A stretch of 64,000 nt of DNA from Eurosta solidaginis (Eukaryota; Arthropoda; Insecta; Diptera; Tephritidae): positions 59,983,346 through 60,047,345 of the forward strand of contig NC_090324.1 of assembly GCF_040869045.1 (NCBI RefSeq), given 5' to 3'. Positions 1-10,776 of this stretch are shown here, one piece after another (positions within the stretch are counted from its first letter, which is position 1; the number at the start of each line of letters is the position of its first letter). Below the pieces are notes generated by a model. The model had not been told where the DNA came from. It made no database searches and saw nothing but the letters and a program-made list of their open reading frames with translations. The position numbers and the translations under genes were made by a program.

Positions 1-180
1 TAACCCGTAGATCAATAGGGTCTAGACCCCAAAATGTGGACCTCGATAACCATAGAATGTATTTGCACAATATGGATATCAAATGAAAGCTCATGGTGAA
101 GGCTTAAAAACAGTTAAACTATGATTTCAATATCTCAACCCCTTTCCAAGATATATAGGAAAAGTAGCTCAGAGTTACCC
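1..180 (+). repeat. Diverged fragment of Helitron-type repeat unit
   Basis: The stretch reads gggtctagacccc, aaaatgtggacc, catagaatgt, caatatggatatcaaatga, which follows in order the words of the 129-bp repeat found at 20960-22600. It is a single diverged unit, so the window probably opens inside a related repeat. No coding potential is seen. Confidence 0.6.
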
Positions 181-535
181 TTGTATGTATTTTCACAAAA
201 TCATAAAAGGTGTTGACGCGGGTATTAACGTATGATATCTTATATTTCAATATCGATGCCTTACTTTCTCAACCTCGTATCTTAAAAAAATGCGATTTTG
301 AGATTTTCATATCAAACGATTCCTATTTTTCTGTTCTATAACTGCAACAAATTCCTATCTCAATAGATTGTGTCTATCGTAAAAAAAAAATAGGTATACA
401 TATCTCGGTATCTCAACCAATGCTTTTTTCATAGCTGCGTCAAACCCTTATCTTAATATATATGTATATTTAAAGGCGTATTAATCGTTTTTTTATCCCC
501 CAAAAGTGTCTTATTATTTTCTTTTGCAATAGCAA
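181..535. other. AT-rich repeat debris, no gene
   Basis: No ORF or RNA gene is recognised. Positions 251-287 are the reverse complement of 7446-7482 (about 36 bp, one mismatch) and of the matching place near 15918, so this is another copy, in opposite orientation, of a dispersed repeat that also lies right of both foldback elements. Confidence 0.5.
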
Positions 536-830
536 AGGTAGGTCCTAGGTACTAGTCATCACACTCCTCATCAATATAGGGTGTTGATCAAATAATTAAA
601 TAAAAGCGTAGGGCGCGTGAAATTTCTAAAAAAGGCGTAGCATAACCAGTTTAAGATTCATTTGGTCTTATATATGACTATCAATAAAAATTTAACGCGT
701 TGTTGTTGTTGTAGCAATGCTTCGCCCCACCTAACAGCCGCGACCGATCACAAATTCTCATCAATATCCTCTAACGGGAGTCCGAGGAAACGTGATGAGG
801 AGTGTGATGACTAGTACCTAGCACCTACCT
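536..830. mobile_element. MITE with 38-bp terminal inverted repeats
   Basis: Positions 536-573 and 793-830 are inverted repeats of 38 bp with one mismatch (c544 against g822); the inner 29 bp are perfect. The 295-bp element has no coding capacity. Its interior contains a gttgttgttgttgtagcaatgc... block that resembles a repeat I associate with tephritid genomes. No clear target-site duplication is visible, so the superfamily is not assigned. Confidence 0.75.
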
Positions 831-1006
831 AATTATTTTCTAGCTTTTAGTATTATTATTACTTCATGTAAGTATTGTTTTCAATAAAACCGTTTAACTT
901 AAATATTTTTTTTAATTATTTCATTATTAAAAAAATTCCACAAACGGAATGTGTGAAGAAGTGTTACTTTTAAGTGAATTTAAATTTTAATCAAACTGCA
1001 CTTAAT

Positions 1007-2559
1007 ATGAATGAAAATACAATCGCCGTTCTTGATGCTGAAACAGGCCATTTTGTTATCAGGAATCACGAACCTGAAACACAATAGAATGGAAACGTAA
1101 TTTTGGATGAAAAAATAGGACGTTTTCTCTCAGTGGACTCTGATAACTCTGGCTTTTTCTCAGAATCCGACTTATCCGCAAGTGGAAGCGAGTATCATCC
1201 TAGCACTGATTCAGATCTATTTAAGAATCCTCTGGAGTCATCACAGTAAAAAGAGCACTGAAAGGCCAGGGAGATAAGCAAAACTGGACTAGAAACTGTC
1301 AAAACTAAAGCGAATGTGTGGTCGGGAGTATGCATCGATTAAAAGAAGCAAAAAAGAAGCTGGGATAATGGAAATAAGAAAAAAAGAACTTGAAAGCTCT
1401 TTTCCGTTCGGAAAAATGTGCCAAAAAATTTAGTAAGCAGTGCAACGAAAATACAGAAGAAAATAGAAGCGATATTTTTAAAATATTTTGGTTACTGTCA
1501 TGGGAAGAAAAAAAGCGTTTGTCGTTGCTATGGTGTCCTAAAGGCCGGTCACTTCAAGAACAACTGGTGCTATTTCCCGGCGAGTAAAGACATTAGTCTA
1601 CACTTTCAAAATTTCAGGAGAGGTCAAGTTTGTTTGCCAAACAAATGTTTTTAGGCACGCTGTCTCTTAGTGAGTGGAGCGTGTCCAAATGGATTACTGC
1701 CAATCTAAATACAACCGGCATTGGCTTGGTAAAGAAAAGTGAAACAGTAAAACGAAAAAGCTAAAGGAACATTGCCAAAGTAAATCATGTGAACTGCTTT
1801 CTACAGAATTTGCCCAAAATGCCTTCACACTATTGCCGACAAAGTACAAGTAGAGAATATGTAGACGTTCAGTACAAAACTTGGGCAGAAGTGTAAAAAG
1901 ATTTTGAAAAATATTTGAAAGATAGCAACATTAATGAGGCTGAAAAAAAAGTAAAAATGCTTTTAGATGCTGTACACAAAGCCAATATTAGTATATACAA
2001 GCCCAAGACAGACCAACGTGATATCTGTTTTGCGTACAAAAATAAAAATGTGCCAGAATTTCAATATCAGATTCATATAAAAAATAAGGAGCGTGCTAGG
2101 AAAGATAAATCGAAAGACAAGGAACTTTTTTGTAAAGGGGATATCCAAATGTTCACGGTAGATTTGCAAGCAGTGCAACCAGTTGCTATACTTTCAACTG
2201 GAGCAGCTGCTTTTTAACACGGTTATAAACCAATCCAGATTGTCGCAACCTTATCGCGTTAATTACTTAAATCACAAGTTTTTCCGCGATTTTTCTCAAA
2301 TAAATTACTTGAAGTCAATTGACCAGGAACAAAGAAGGGCGACCCATGTGTTGTTGATTTACGAGCTCTTAAATATAACTTAAATGACGGAGTTCAATAT
2401 AAATTATGTCTTGATGAAGATAGGAATATATTACAGCACAACAACAGCTACAATCAGCAACTACCGATTTCTAAAAGAAAATATGAAGACTTACAGGACT
2501 TAAAACGTATGATTCCAGCAGACTATCTTTCATTTTATGACAATTTGCCACCTCAATGA
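1007..2559 (+). pseudogene. Decayed DDE-type DNA transposase (family uncertain)
   Basis: The ATG at 1007 opens an acidic N-terminus that hits a stop after 26 codons. Recognisable blocks follow in shifting frames: KCAKKF...FWLLSWEEKK (about 1415-1530), LPKMPSHYCRQ (about 1810-1845), SIYKPKTDQRDICFAYKN (about 1995-2050), the VDLQAV block (about 2160) and a C-terminal KYEDLQDLKRMIP (about 2480-2520) ending at the TGA 2557-2559. From memory, this order matches a widespread insect transposase-like family with the KTDQCD..C.YK and DLQAV signatures; a Sola-type assignment is possible but not proven. The middle of the catalytic domain is missing between about 2217 and 2340, and several stops are present, so it cannot work. 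The last 112 bp plus 3' flank recur at 10777-11130. Confidence 0.6.
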
Positions 2560-2807
2560 TATAATTAAATTAATATGAATTCTGCTTTTTTATAATATCC
2601 TAACAAATAAAACCTTAATTTCAAACAAAATATTGTTTTTATTTAAAAGCTTTGAAACATTTTCGTTGTATACATCTAAGTGCAGCAAACGAGTAACTTA
2701 TAAATCAAGTTTCAAAAATTAAATTATCGTTAATGCAGAAAACTCGTATTTTAAAAAGTTCGTTTTATGCGTAAACTAACATAGATAAGTATATAATATA
2801 ATAAAAA
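2560..2807. other. Transposon 3' flank, no gene
   Basis: AT-rich sequence with AATAAA at about 2606, matching 10890-11130 of the second copy nearly base for base. Copy 2 retains roughly 100 bp (about 11131-11214) that are missing here before the foldback begins. Confidence 0.6.
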
Positions 2808-2945
2808 ACTAAAAAAAACACGCTTTTAAAGCTAATGGAACTAAGAGATAGAAAATAATTTTCAATTAAAAAGAACTTTATATAACAGTAGTAGAAGGTC
2901 AAACAATCATTTATAATTAATCACCTCAAAATAAAATTATTGGCG

Positions 2946-3590
2946 TTATTACCAATTTGGAAGGCCATAAGTTTGATTAAACTTTGCACACGTATCAAGG
3001 CTCGATGACAATGCATTAATGTGATAGTGCGGTGACATAAGGTCAACGGCCATAAGGTCAATTGGCCTTATTACGGCTTTGAATGGCCACAAGTTTGATT
3101 GAAACTTTGCGCACGTATCAAATCTCGATGAAAATGCATTAATGTGATGGTGTGGTGACATAAGGTCAACGGCCATAAGGTCAATAGGCGTTATTACCAC
3201 TTTTGAAGGCCATAAGTTTGATTAAACTCTGCACGCGTATCAAGGTTAGATGACAATGCATTAATATGATGGTGTGGTGACATAAGGTCAACGGCCATAA
3301 GGTCAATTGGCGTTATTACCACTTTCGGAAGGCCATAAGTTTTATTGAAACTTTGCAAACGTATCATGGCTCGATGCCAATGCATTAACGTGATGGAGTG
3401 GTGACATAAGGTCAACGGCCATAAGGTAAATTGGCCTTATTACCACTTTGAATGGCCATAAGTTTGATTGAAATTTTACACACGTATCAAGGCAAATGAC
3501 AATGCAATAATGTGATGGTGGGGTGACATAAAGTTAACGGACATAAGTTCATTTAAACTTATGACCACCCCAAATGACCATAGATTTGAA
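2946..3590 (-). repeat. Foldback A left array, about five 122-124-bp units
   Basis: The anchor tgcattaatg (or close variants) recurs at about 3012, 3135, 3257, 3381 and 3503. Each unit contains cataaggtcaacggccataa and gtttgatt-a/g-aaactttgc. Unit length near 123 keeps short open frames, which are not genes. Confidence 0.85.
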
Positions 3591-3624
3591 ACATTGCACA
3601 TAATGCGAAAAACGCATTCCTTTA

Positions 3625-4035
3625 TTAATGAATCTGGGGTGGAGCTAGAGCCCTGGTAATGCAGAGCTCCGAACTCCGTTGCACCTTTTGAAGCATTTTA
3701 AGATAGGTACTTTTAGCTAGCGCAGGCCACCAGACCAAGGCACCATAAAGAAAAATCGGCTGCAAAATGGCTGTGTAAATCCAGTAGGTCACCTTATGGG
3801 AAAATCCCCAGGAGGTGCCAATTGCCCTCTTGCAGGTGAAAAGCTCTGCTGCTGCCTTCTTGGATCGCTCCACTATATGGTCACTCCATAATAGCTTCCT
3901 ATCCAGAATGACTCCCAAATACTTGACTTGATCGGTAAACGCTACGAACGTACCCCCAATTCTTGGTGGTGCAAGATTTGGTACTGTGTACCTCGTGAAG
4001 AGGACAAGCTCGGTTTTATCCGGGTTGACTTCCAA
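3625..4035 (-). pseudogene. LINE reverse transcriptase fragment, foldback A left arm
   Basis: About 136 codons cover the RT C-terminal region: VNPDKTELVLF (the GL.VN..KTE motif), VKYLGVILDRKL, CKRAIGTSWGF, YGALVWWPAL and KVQRSSELCITRAL. It lacks the catalytic palm motifs and the RNase H. It is a cousin of the element at 58036-59546. It follows the DUF4780 fragment out of frame with no intact RT in between, so it is a captured, non-functional piece. Confidence 0.7.
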
Positions 4036-4477
4036 AACTGTGGTGGTTTGTACTCCTGAAGCAACTCCAGGATTTCAGCTGGGTCCGTTGGCGTCACTGG
4101 AACCCAGGCTCTACCCCTTGGTCGTGAGGGGATATTACGCGCATCCACTACCTTGAGGCGCGCGCCCGGAGATACCACCTCTATCGGCGTGACTGCGACC
4201 TGGCGTCGTCACAGGCAATTAGCTTGACATTGCCCTGGAACCACACTGCATCGGTGTAAGATGGCGGTGGTCCAGGGTTGTCTTTCTTAACCTTAACGGC
4301 CACCGTAGCGAGCGCAGCCTCGATCCACTTCCACTGTTGTTTCGGGATACTGCCATTTACGCTGCTCTTGTCTATAACGCCAATGATCTGCCGACCCTTG
4401 GCAATTTCGGCGAAAGACCGCGTCCAGCCTCCCTGCGTCTTGGCCCTTTTCGGTGCCGTGGGGTTGGATTCATCCAT
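4036..4477 (-). pseudogene. DUF4780-type ORF fragment, foldback A left arm
   Basis: The ATG is at 4477, after the monomer. Residues 1-98 contain GGWTRSFAEIAKGRQIIGVID, QQWKWIEAAL and WFQGNVKLIACDD, the usual order of DUF4780 proteins, which are often found beside insect LINE pol ORFs. A frameshift near 4180 moves the remainder (LKVVDARNIPSRPR, AWVPVTPTDPAEILELLQEY) to a second frame. The family match is from memory; function in the source retroelement (ORF1-like) is inferred. Confidence 0.6.
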
Positions 4478-4499
4478 GGACCGCTGGCGCTTCGAGGTT

Positions 4500-4845
4500 T
4501 CATCCCTATCGACTAAAACTTTTAAAATTACTTGAACTAAAAAATTAATATAACTAATAGTTTAAAAAACTAAAAAAAAAACACGCTTTTATAGCTAACC
4601 GAACTAATAGATAGAAAATAATTTTCAATTAAAAATAATTTTATATAACAGTAGTAGAAGGTCAAACAATCATTTATAGTTAAACACCTCAAAATAAAAT
4701 TATAGTAAAATTTAAGTTATTAACAGAATAATTTAATTCAAATTAAAAAGCGTGGGGTGCTTGATATTGAATATTATAATCATTCTATTGGCAACTATCT
4801 GAGAGGAAAGATATGAAATGTAGTCAATGCACCCCCCGCTTTTTA
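4500..4845. other. Foldback A centre: left monomer and spacer
   Basis: Positions 4520-4745 are one inverted copy of the promoter-like monomer. Positions 4765-4835 hold the non-repeated spacer (attataatcattctattggc and gagaggaaag). The spacer has the same orientation in foldback B and is found inverted at 11395-11490. No gene is present. Confidence 0.6.
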
Positions 4846-5237
4846 CTGTGAATTAAGTTATTCTGTTAATAATTTAAATTTTACTATAATTTTGTTTGAG
4901 TTGATTAACTATAAAAGATTGTTTGACTTTCTACTACTGCTATATAAAATTCTTTTTAATTGAAAATTATGTTCTACCTTTTAGTTTGGTTATCTATAAC
5001 AGCGTGTTTTTTAGTTAGTTTTTTTAAACTATTATTTATTACTGTGAATTAAATTATTCTGTAAATAACTTAAATTTTACTATAATTTTATTTTGAGGTG
5101 ATTAACTAGTTGTTTGACCTTCTTCTACTGTTATACGAAATTGTTTTTAATTGAAAATTATTTTCTGTCTTTTAGTTCAGTTAGCTATAAAAGCGTGTTT
5201 TTTTAGTTTTTTTAAATTATTATTTATTTTTAATTTT
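4846..5237 (+). promoter_or_regulatory. Two 196-bp TATA-bearing monomers, foldback A right
   Basis: The word ctgtgaatta starts at 4846 and 5042, giving a 196-bp period. Each monomer ends gttcggtta-like then a TATA sequence: tataacag (mutated) near 4996 and tataaaag at 5186-5193. The ATG of the DUF4780 ORF lies about 110 bp past the second TATA. Tandem promoter monomers upstream of ORF1 are known for some LINEs; promoter activity here is inferred. Confidence 0.5.
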
Positions 5238-5300
5238 TTTGTTGAAGTAATTTTAAAATTTTTAGTCGAGAGTGATGAAACCTCGAAACGCCAGCGGTCC

Positions 5301-5745
5301 ATGGATGAATCCAAACCCACGGCACCGAAAAGGGCCAAGAAGACGCAGGGAGGCTGGACGCGGTCTTTCGCCGAAATTGCCAAGGGTCGGCAGATCATTG
5401 GCATTATAGACGAGAGCAGCGAAGATGGCAGGATCCCGAGACAACAGTGGAAGTGGATCGAGGCTGCGCTCGCTACGGTGGCCGTTAAGGTTAAAAAAGA
5501 CAACCCTGGTCCACAGCCATCTTACACCGATGCAGGGTGGTTCCAGGGCAATGACAAGCTAATTGCCTATGATGACGCCAGGTCGTAGTCACGCTGATAG
5601 GGGTGGTATATCAGGGCGCGCACCTCAAGGTAGTGGAGGCGCGTGATATCCCCTCACGACCAAGGGCTAGAGCCTGGGTTCCAGTGCCGCCAACCGATCC
5701 AGCTGACATCCTGGAGCTGCTCCAGGAGTACAACCCGCCACAGGT
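5301..5745 (+). pseudogene. DUF4780-type ORF fragment, foldback A right arm
   Basis: The ATG at 5301 starts MDESKPTAPKRAKKTQGG, then SFAEIAKGRQIIGIID, PRQQWKWIEAAL and WFQGNDKLIA, ending at a TAG at 5586-5588. A frameshift places LKVVEARDIPSRPRARAWVP and DILELLQEYNPP in the next frame. An in-frame extra Lys (AKKTQ) distinguishes this arm. Fragment of a LINE-associated ORF; non-functional. Confidence 0.6.
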
Positions 5746-6105
5746 TTGGAAGTTAACCCGAATAAAGCCGAGCTTGTCCTCTTCACGAGGTATAAAGTAC
5801 CAAATCTTACACCGCCAAGAAGTGGGGATACGTTCTTAGCATTTAGCGATCAAGTCAAGTATTTGGGAGTCATTCTGCATAGGAAGCTATTATGGAGTGA
5901 CCATATAGTGGAGCGATTACAGAAGGCAGAAGCAGAGCTGTTCACCTGCAAGAGGGCAATAGGCAACTCCTGGGGATTCTCCCCTAAGGTTACCTACTGG
6001 ATTTACACTGCCATTTTGCGCCCGATTCTTCTTTATGGTGCCTTGGTCTGGTGGCCTGTACTAGCTAAAAGTACCTATCTTAAAATTCCACTCCAGATTC
6101 ATTAA
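5746..6105 (+). pseudogene. LINE reverse transcriptase fragment, foldback A right arm
   Basis: It carries VNPNKAELVLF, VKYLGVILHRKL, CKRAIGNSWGF and YGALVWWPVL, then ends early at STYLKIPLQIH. Compared with the left arm it lacks the QKVQRSSELCIT stretch (about 60 bp deleted). The same deletion is in the right arm of foldback B, so arms pair left-with-left and right-with-right between copies. Confidence 0.7.
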
Positions 6106-6169
6106 TAAAGGAATTCGTTTTTCGCATTATGTGCAATGTTTCAAATCTATGGTCATTTGGGGTGGTCAT

Positions 6170-7330
6170 AAGTTCAATTGACCTTATGTCCGTTAACCTT
6201 ATGTCACCGCACCATCACATTAATGCATTGTCATCGAGCCTTGATACGCGTGCAAAGTTTAATCAAACTTATGGCCGTTGACCTTATGTCACCACACCAT
6301 AACATTAATGCACTGTCATCGAGCCTTGATACGTTTGCAAAGTTTCAATTAAACTTATGGCCTTCCAAAGTGGTAATAACGTCAATTGACCTTATGGCCG
6401 TTGACCTTATGTCCCAAAACATCACATTAATACATTGTCAGCGAGCCTTGATACGTGTGCAAAGTTTCGATCAAACTTATGGCCATCCAAAGTGGTAATA
6501 ACGCCAATTGACCTTATGGCCGTTGACCTTATGTCACCCCACCATCACATTAATGCATTGCCATCGAGCCTTGATACGTGTGCAAAGTTTCAATCAATCT
6601 TGTGGCCATTAAAAGTCGTAATAAGGTCAATTGACCTTATGGCCGTTGACCTTATGTCACCGCACCATCACATTAATGCATCGTCATCGAGCCTTGATAC
6701 GTGTGCAAAGTTTAATTAAACTTATGGCCTTCCAAAGTGGTAATAACGCCAATTGACCTTATGGCCGTTGACCCTATGTCACCGGACCATCACATTAATG
6801 CATTGTCATCGAGCCATGATACGTGTGCAAAGTTTCAATCAATCTTGTGGCCATTAAAAGTCGTAACAAGGTCAATTGACCTTATGGCCGTTGACCTTAT
6901 GTCACCGCACCATCACATTAATGCATCGTCATCGAGCTTTGATACGTGTGCAAAGTTTAATCAAACTTATGGCCTTCCAAAGTGGTAATAACGCCAATTG
7001 ACCTTATGGCCGTTGACCCTATGTCACCACACCATCACATTAATGCATTGTCATCGAGCCTTGATACATTTGCAAAGTTTCAGTTAAGCTTATGGCCTTC
7101 CAAAGTGGTAATAACGCTAATTGACATTATGGCCGTTGACCTTATGTCACCACACCATCACATTAATGCATTGTCATCGAGCCTTGATACCTAAAGTTTC
7201 TATTAAACTCATGGCCATCCAAAGTTGTAATAAGGCCAATTGACTTTATGACCGTTGACCTTATGTCACCACACCACTATTGTAATGCATTGTCATCCGT
7301 CCCTGATACTTATGCAAAGTTTCAAATTAA
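6170..7330 (+). repeat. Foldback A right array, about ten units
   Basis: The anchor cattaatgca recurs at about 6219, 6304, 6426, 6549, 6672, 6794, 6917, 7039, 7162 and 7279. Spacing is 122 or 123 bp except for a shortened first unit (85 bp) and the last (117 bp). Alternating sub-types (cttccaaagtggtaataacg against cattaaaagtcgtaataagg) suggest expansion by two-unit blocks. Confidence 0.85.
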
Positions 7331-7410
7331 TCAGACTTCTAGAAACCGGTGAAAATTAAGCTCAAAAATTCCGTTACATACAGGCCAAGCTAATAAAAGC
7401 GTGTTAAAAA

Positions 7411-7677
7411 TAAGCAGCTTTTTTTGTTTCCTGAAAAGTTACCTTTTTTAAGATACGAGGTTGAGAAAGTAAGGCATCAATATCTTACTTTCTTCAAAAA
7501 ATATTCACCTAAAGAAGTAGCTCTAGAATGACCTTTCAAAATATGGGCATCACACGAAAGCATGAGAAAGTGCTTTTGGGTTGGATTGTTTTCAATTCAA
7601 TGTTCTAATTAATCTCTACATATAACAAAATTGTAACAGGCCTATGCCTTTAGATTGAACATATAAAAGAAAAATTG
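7411..7677. other. Dispersed repeat right of foldback A, no gene
   Basis: It contains the segment 7446-7482 that is inverted at 251-287, and is duplicated at about 15881-16147. No coding feature is recognised. Confidence 0.5.
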
Positions 7678-7854
7678 ATGCCAGGGGTCATTATTAGAGT
7701 AACTGAGTCCAAATCTACTCGAACATCTAGCCGAATGTTTTTCGTTAGCGCTATCAAAATATGGAACATGATTCCAGAAAGTGTTAAAGCTCGTTTGAAT
7801 AGACAAAACTATAAATCGGAAATATACAGATATTTTTGTGACCTTGCCTTCTGA
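7678..7854 (+). pseudogene. 3' end of a LINE pol ORF
   Basis: A 58-codon tail reads RTSSRMFFVSAIKIWNMIP and ends IYRYFCDLAF-stop. The FFV.AI.IWN.IP motif is the usual C-terminal signature of jockey/CR1-type LINE pol proteins (compare FFVTAIRLWNSLP near 56940). The frame is blocked by a TAG at 7651-7653, so only the 3' end is present. An AT-rich 3' flank follows to about 8018, where the hAT ORF is cut off. A second copy is at 16148-16324. Confidence 0.6.
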
Positions 7855-8018
7855 CTACATACCACTTCTGTCAATATCTTCCTTTTTCTTTTCTCTCTTC
7901 TTATATTTTCAAAACTACCCCTACTATGTGTCTTATTTCCTATTTTCATTTATTAAATTCCATTGAAAAATATTTTTTTGCCCCCCACTTAAAAATGTGA
8001 GGTCACTTTGGCGACCTT

Positions 8019-10761
8019 GCCTATCGTTGATCTTAAATATGTAAAAATCAGTTTTAATGTGCTGAATGAACGTTCGCAGCTAGCAATTGATACTGAGATA
8101 GTCAAGACTATTTGAAGTGCCATTGGCAAGTTTGGAAAAACATCTTCTCCATACGAGATTATAAAAGTAAGTAATTCTAACGGAGTTTTAGGTTCAATTT
8201 CTTTTCTACTGCAAAGTAAAAATTTGCAGTCATATATTTCGATAAAAAGTTCTGTTCCAGCGAAATCTGTATTATAAAATTCACCAAAATTGTTACAATT
8301 TATTTCTAAGTCGTTATCAACATTATCCTTGTTTAACAAATTTTCAACGTCGAAGAGAAAACCTATTTTAGAATTGAGGTAATTTAGTCATGTAAATCTA
8401 GTACGTATTTCTTCTTGGAGATGATCTAGAACACTTTTCATAACGCGTGAGATTTCATATTCTGCGGAAAGACCAACATCTGTAGCCTATCCTCCGGGCA
8501 TTTTGCGGCGCCTTCTTACACGTTTTACTATAACAATATCCCATGTTTCACAAAGAGACTTAGCTTTTTCTATTGATCCTTCACAGAGAGTGTCTCGAAT
8601 TTCGGATAGTTCAGTCGCTAATGATTTAAGATCATTATACGCTTCTCTAAAATTCATCTCCGGATCTTGTAATCTCAGCTGCACGATCAATCCTCCGTAA
8701 GATTTCATATCAGAAATGAGCTAATGTTATGAAACTAACATGTAGTATGTTTTGAAACAGAATTGTAGCTTCGCTTCTGGTGTTAACTGAGGTGTTATTG
8801 TCCTCTGCTAATTGTTCTAAAAGTTCTACTACATTCTCTAACCTATCGACGATATCGCCAACCGCTTGTATTCTCGCGCTCCACCGAGTTTCAGATTCAC
8901 GTTTGACAGTTTTTGTTAAAGCATTTTTTAATAATTCCCGTCGTAACGTTGACCTGAGAAAAAAAGATATATGTTTTCAATTATTCCAAAACATTTCGCA
9001 ACGATTGTATTTTGTTTGTCTACAGTAACGCCTACTAAATTTAAGGAGTGGTTATCACAATTTACAAATAATGCTTTATGCTTTTTTTCCTTTATTCTTT
9101 GTTGAACGCCAGATATGTAAAATTCCATCACGTTAGCCTTATCGGAACATTGTGATCTGCAGTTCGCTAATAAAATTTCGTCGGACTTTAATTTTTCTAA
9201 AGTTGTATTTTCGACCGAGGCAGCTTCTTTAGCATGTATTTCAACAAAGCCCAAAACAGATTCTTTAATGCAAACTTTTTTATTTATAAAATCAACCTCT
9301 ACATACCTAACGACTTGAGACATTTGTTCTCGATGGGAAATATCAGGAGTTGAGTCAAACAAAGTCCATAATATTTATTTCATTTGATATCATTTAACAG
9401 TTCTTTTCGAACTGTAGATGCCAGAAGGTGAATGGATTCGTTTTGAATCTGTGGAGACAAATATGCAACTTTTTTTGGATTTTCTGTGGCATTGTTAAAA
9501 TGATTTGCTAGTAGCGGATCAAACTGAGCTACAAGACTAAGTAACCGTAATAGGTTTCCTATATTTTTACCATCTTGAAGTGGTAGTTTTTCAACATGGC
9601 CACGTAAAGGAAGATTTTGTATGCAAGCTAATATTCTTTGCAGTATATTTCGCCACCATTCATTTTCGGCCTGTATATTAAGGTCTAATGATGCATCAAC
9701 TCCCGTTCTGTTCGTTCTTTTCTTTCCAATTCGTTAGTGATTTTCGGTGATTTGTGCTTCTCTCATGGCTTATTAATTGATCGTTTTCCTACATTTATTA
9801 AAACCAGAAGAATTAACGAAAGACGATGGTAAAGCGGAATTTAATGTAGGAAACAGTATGCAGCAAAAACAGTACGCTGCATTATTTTTTGGGGAGTATA
9901 ACAACCAAGTTCGGTTCACTGCAGTCCCCTCATTTTCGTTACCGACCCGTCGAGAGAACTAAGATTTTTTGCATTATTCGGTTAGTTGTTGTCGTTGCTT
10001 CATTTAGGCTGAACTCGTTTTGAAATGTGGAAGAACCTTGAATTATCATTTCATTTTGCAGTTGGCTCGATATTATAGGGAGATTATTGCTAAATTTTAA
10101 ATAAGCAATATCCTTGTACTTCAGAATGTTCGGAATTACAGCAAGTATTTCTATAATAGTTGATCATGTATTCACATTTTCTGATGTAGTTGGGCCTTCC
10201 TCGTCAGAGTCTAGTATTATTTCAGTTGTATTATTGGCGGACTTGTAAAGTAAAAGTATATTCTGAGTATACATGTAGTACTACATGTACAAAAGTACTT
10301 CAAACGGTAAGTATAAAGTACAAGTATCACATTAAATTTGAAAATAAAATTACATATACTTATCTCATTAAAGTTATCAGAATTTCTTAAAAAAATTTCA
10401 CAGAAAAAACCCCTTGTACTTACCAAGTACTTAAAAGTTCCGCACTTGTACTTCAATAATTCAATTGCAAGTACTGCAGTGGTAATACTTGTCCTTTCCA
10501 AGTACTATTACCCAGGCAATAATTCTTTTACATGTAATTGTACTTACTTTTTACAGGTCTGGTCATTATTATACAAAAGATTTGCAGATGGTGCGCAACT
10601 TGGATCTGTTTCTGACACAGAATCTGATTTTATAGTTTCATCCATTTTATCTTCTCTATTTTTTTTTTTTTCGAAATTTTTCTTAAATATGATTCCACTA
10701 TTTCTTTAGATTTCACAGCTTCTTTTTCTTGCTGAAGTTTTCTTTTTCGATTCTTGGAACC
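8019..10761 (-). pseudogene. hAT transposase remnant (DUF4371/ZMYM1-like), copy 1
   Basis: Read on the minus strand, the order is an N-terminal acidic region (DSDEEGPT near 10200), DSTPDISHREQMSQVVRYV near 9330, FVNCDNHSLNLVGV near 9060, then the hAT C-terminal dimerisation signature SCERSFSTLKLI..YLRST near 8020-8090. Stops and frameshifts break it repeatedly. The C-terminus is cut after YLRST, and the N-terminus is cut at the duplication junction at 10761. hAT transposases move DNA by cut and paste with 8-bp target duplications; this copy cannot. Confidence 0.75.
10241..10557. repeat. AAGTAC-rich block inside hAT ORF, copy 1
   Basis: About 317 bp packed with aagtac/gtactt words interrupt the hAT frame between NLLYNNDQT and TTEIILDSDEEGP on the minus strand. 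Its edges are weak inverted repeats (acttgtaaag and rc acctgtaaaa). On the minus strand the edges also read gtaaaaagtaagt and tttacaag, so it could be an intron or an inserted hAT-type MITE. It is present in both duplicate copies. Confidence 0.55.
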
Positions 10762-10776
10762 ACTAATACCGGGTCT
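10762..10776. other. Duplication junction filler, 15 bp
   Basis: The sequence actaataccgggtct matches neither the continuation of hAT (copy 2 at 19729) nor the left flank of copy 1 (before 2448). It is the novel joint expected from end joining during tandem duplication. Confidence 0.6.

Larger units (their letters stand above)
2808..7410. mobile_element. Foldback composite element A
   Basis: Two long inverted arms flank a short unique spacer at about 4765-4835. Read inward on the left (minus strand) are a tandem array, an RT fragment, a DUF4780 fragment and a TATA-bearing monomer. Outward on the right (plus strand) come two monomers, DUF4780, RT, array and a terminal segment ending gtgttaaaaa at 7410. 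The left outer terminus is deleted: a single monomer at 2808-2938 joins the array directly. Drosophila FB and Galileo elements also have long, internally repetitive inverted arms. The class assignment is by architecture only; no encoded transposase was found. Confidence 0.7.
2448..10761 (+). repeat. Tandem segmental duplication, copy 1
   Basis: This block runs from inside the transposase 3' end to inside the hAT N-terminus and recurs in the same orientation and gene order at 10777-19728. Copy 1 keeps the natural left flank (the transposase continues to 1007) but lacks the hAT start. Copy 2 has the hAT start but not the transposase body. That is the pattern expected from one tandem duplication. 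Copies differ by substitutions, small indels, repeat-unit numbers and one MITE. Confidence 0.85.

Noticed and set aside
1007..2559. piggyBac assignment for the first transposase
   Set aside because: The conserved blocks (KTDQRDIC, VDLQAV, DLQDLK) do not follow the piggyBac pattern; kept only as an uncertain DDE-type family.
2946..7330. Repeated short frames such as MVITPIDLMAVDLMSP
   Set aside because: Readings of the 122/123-bp foldback array; frames break whenever a unit is 122 bp and no family is recognised.
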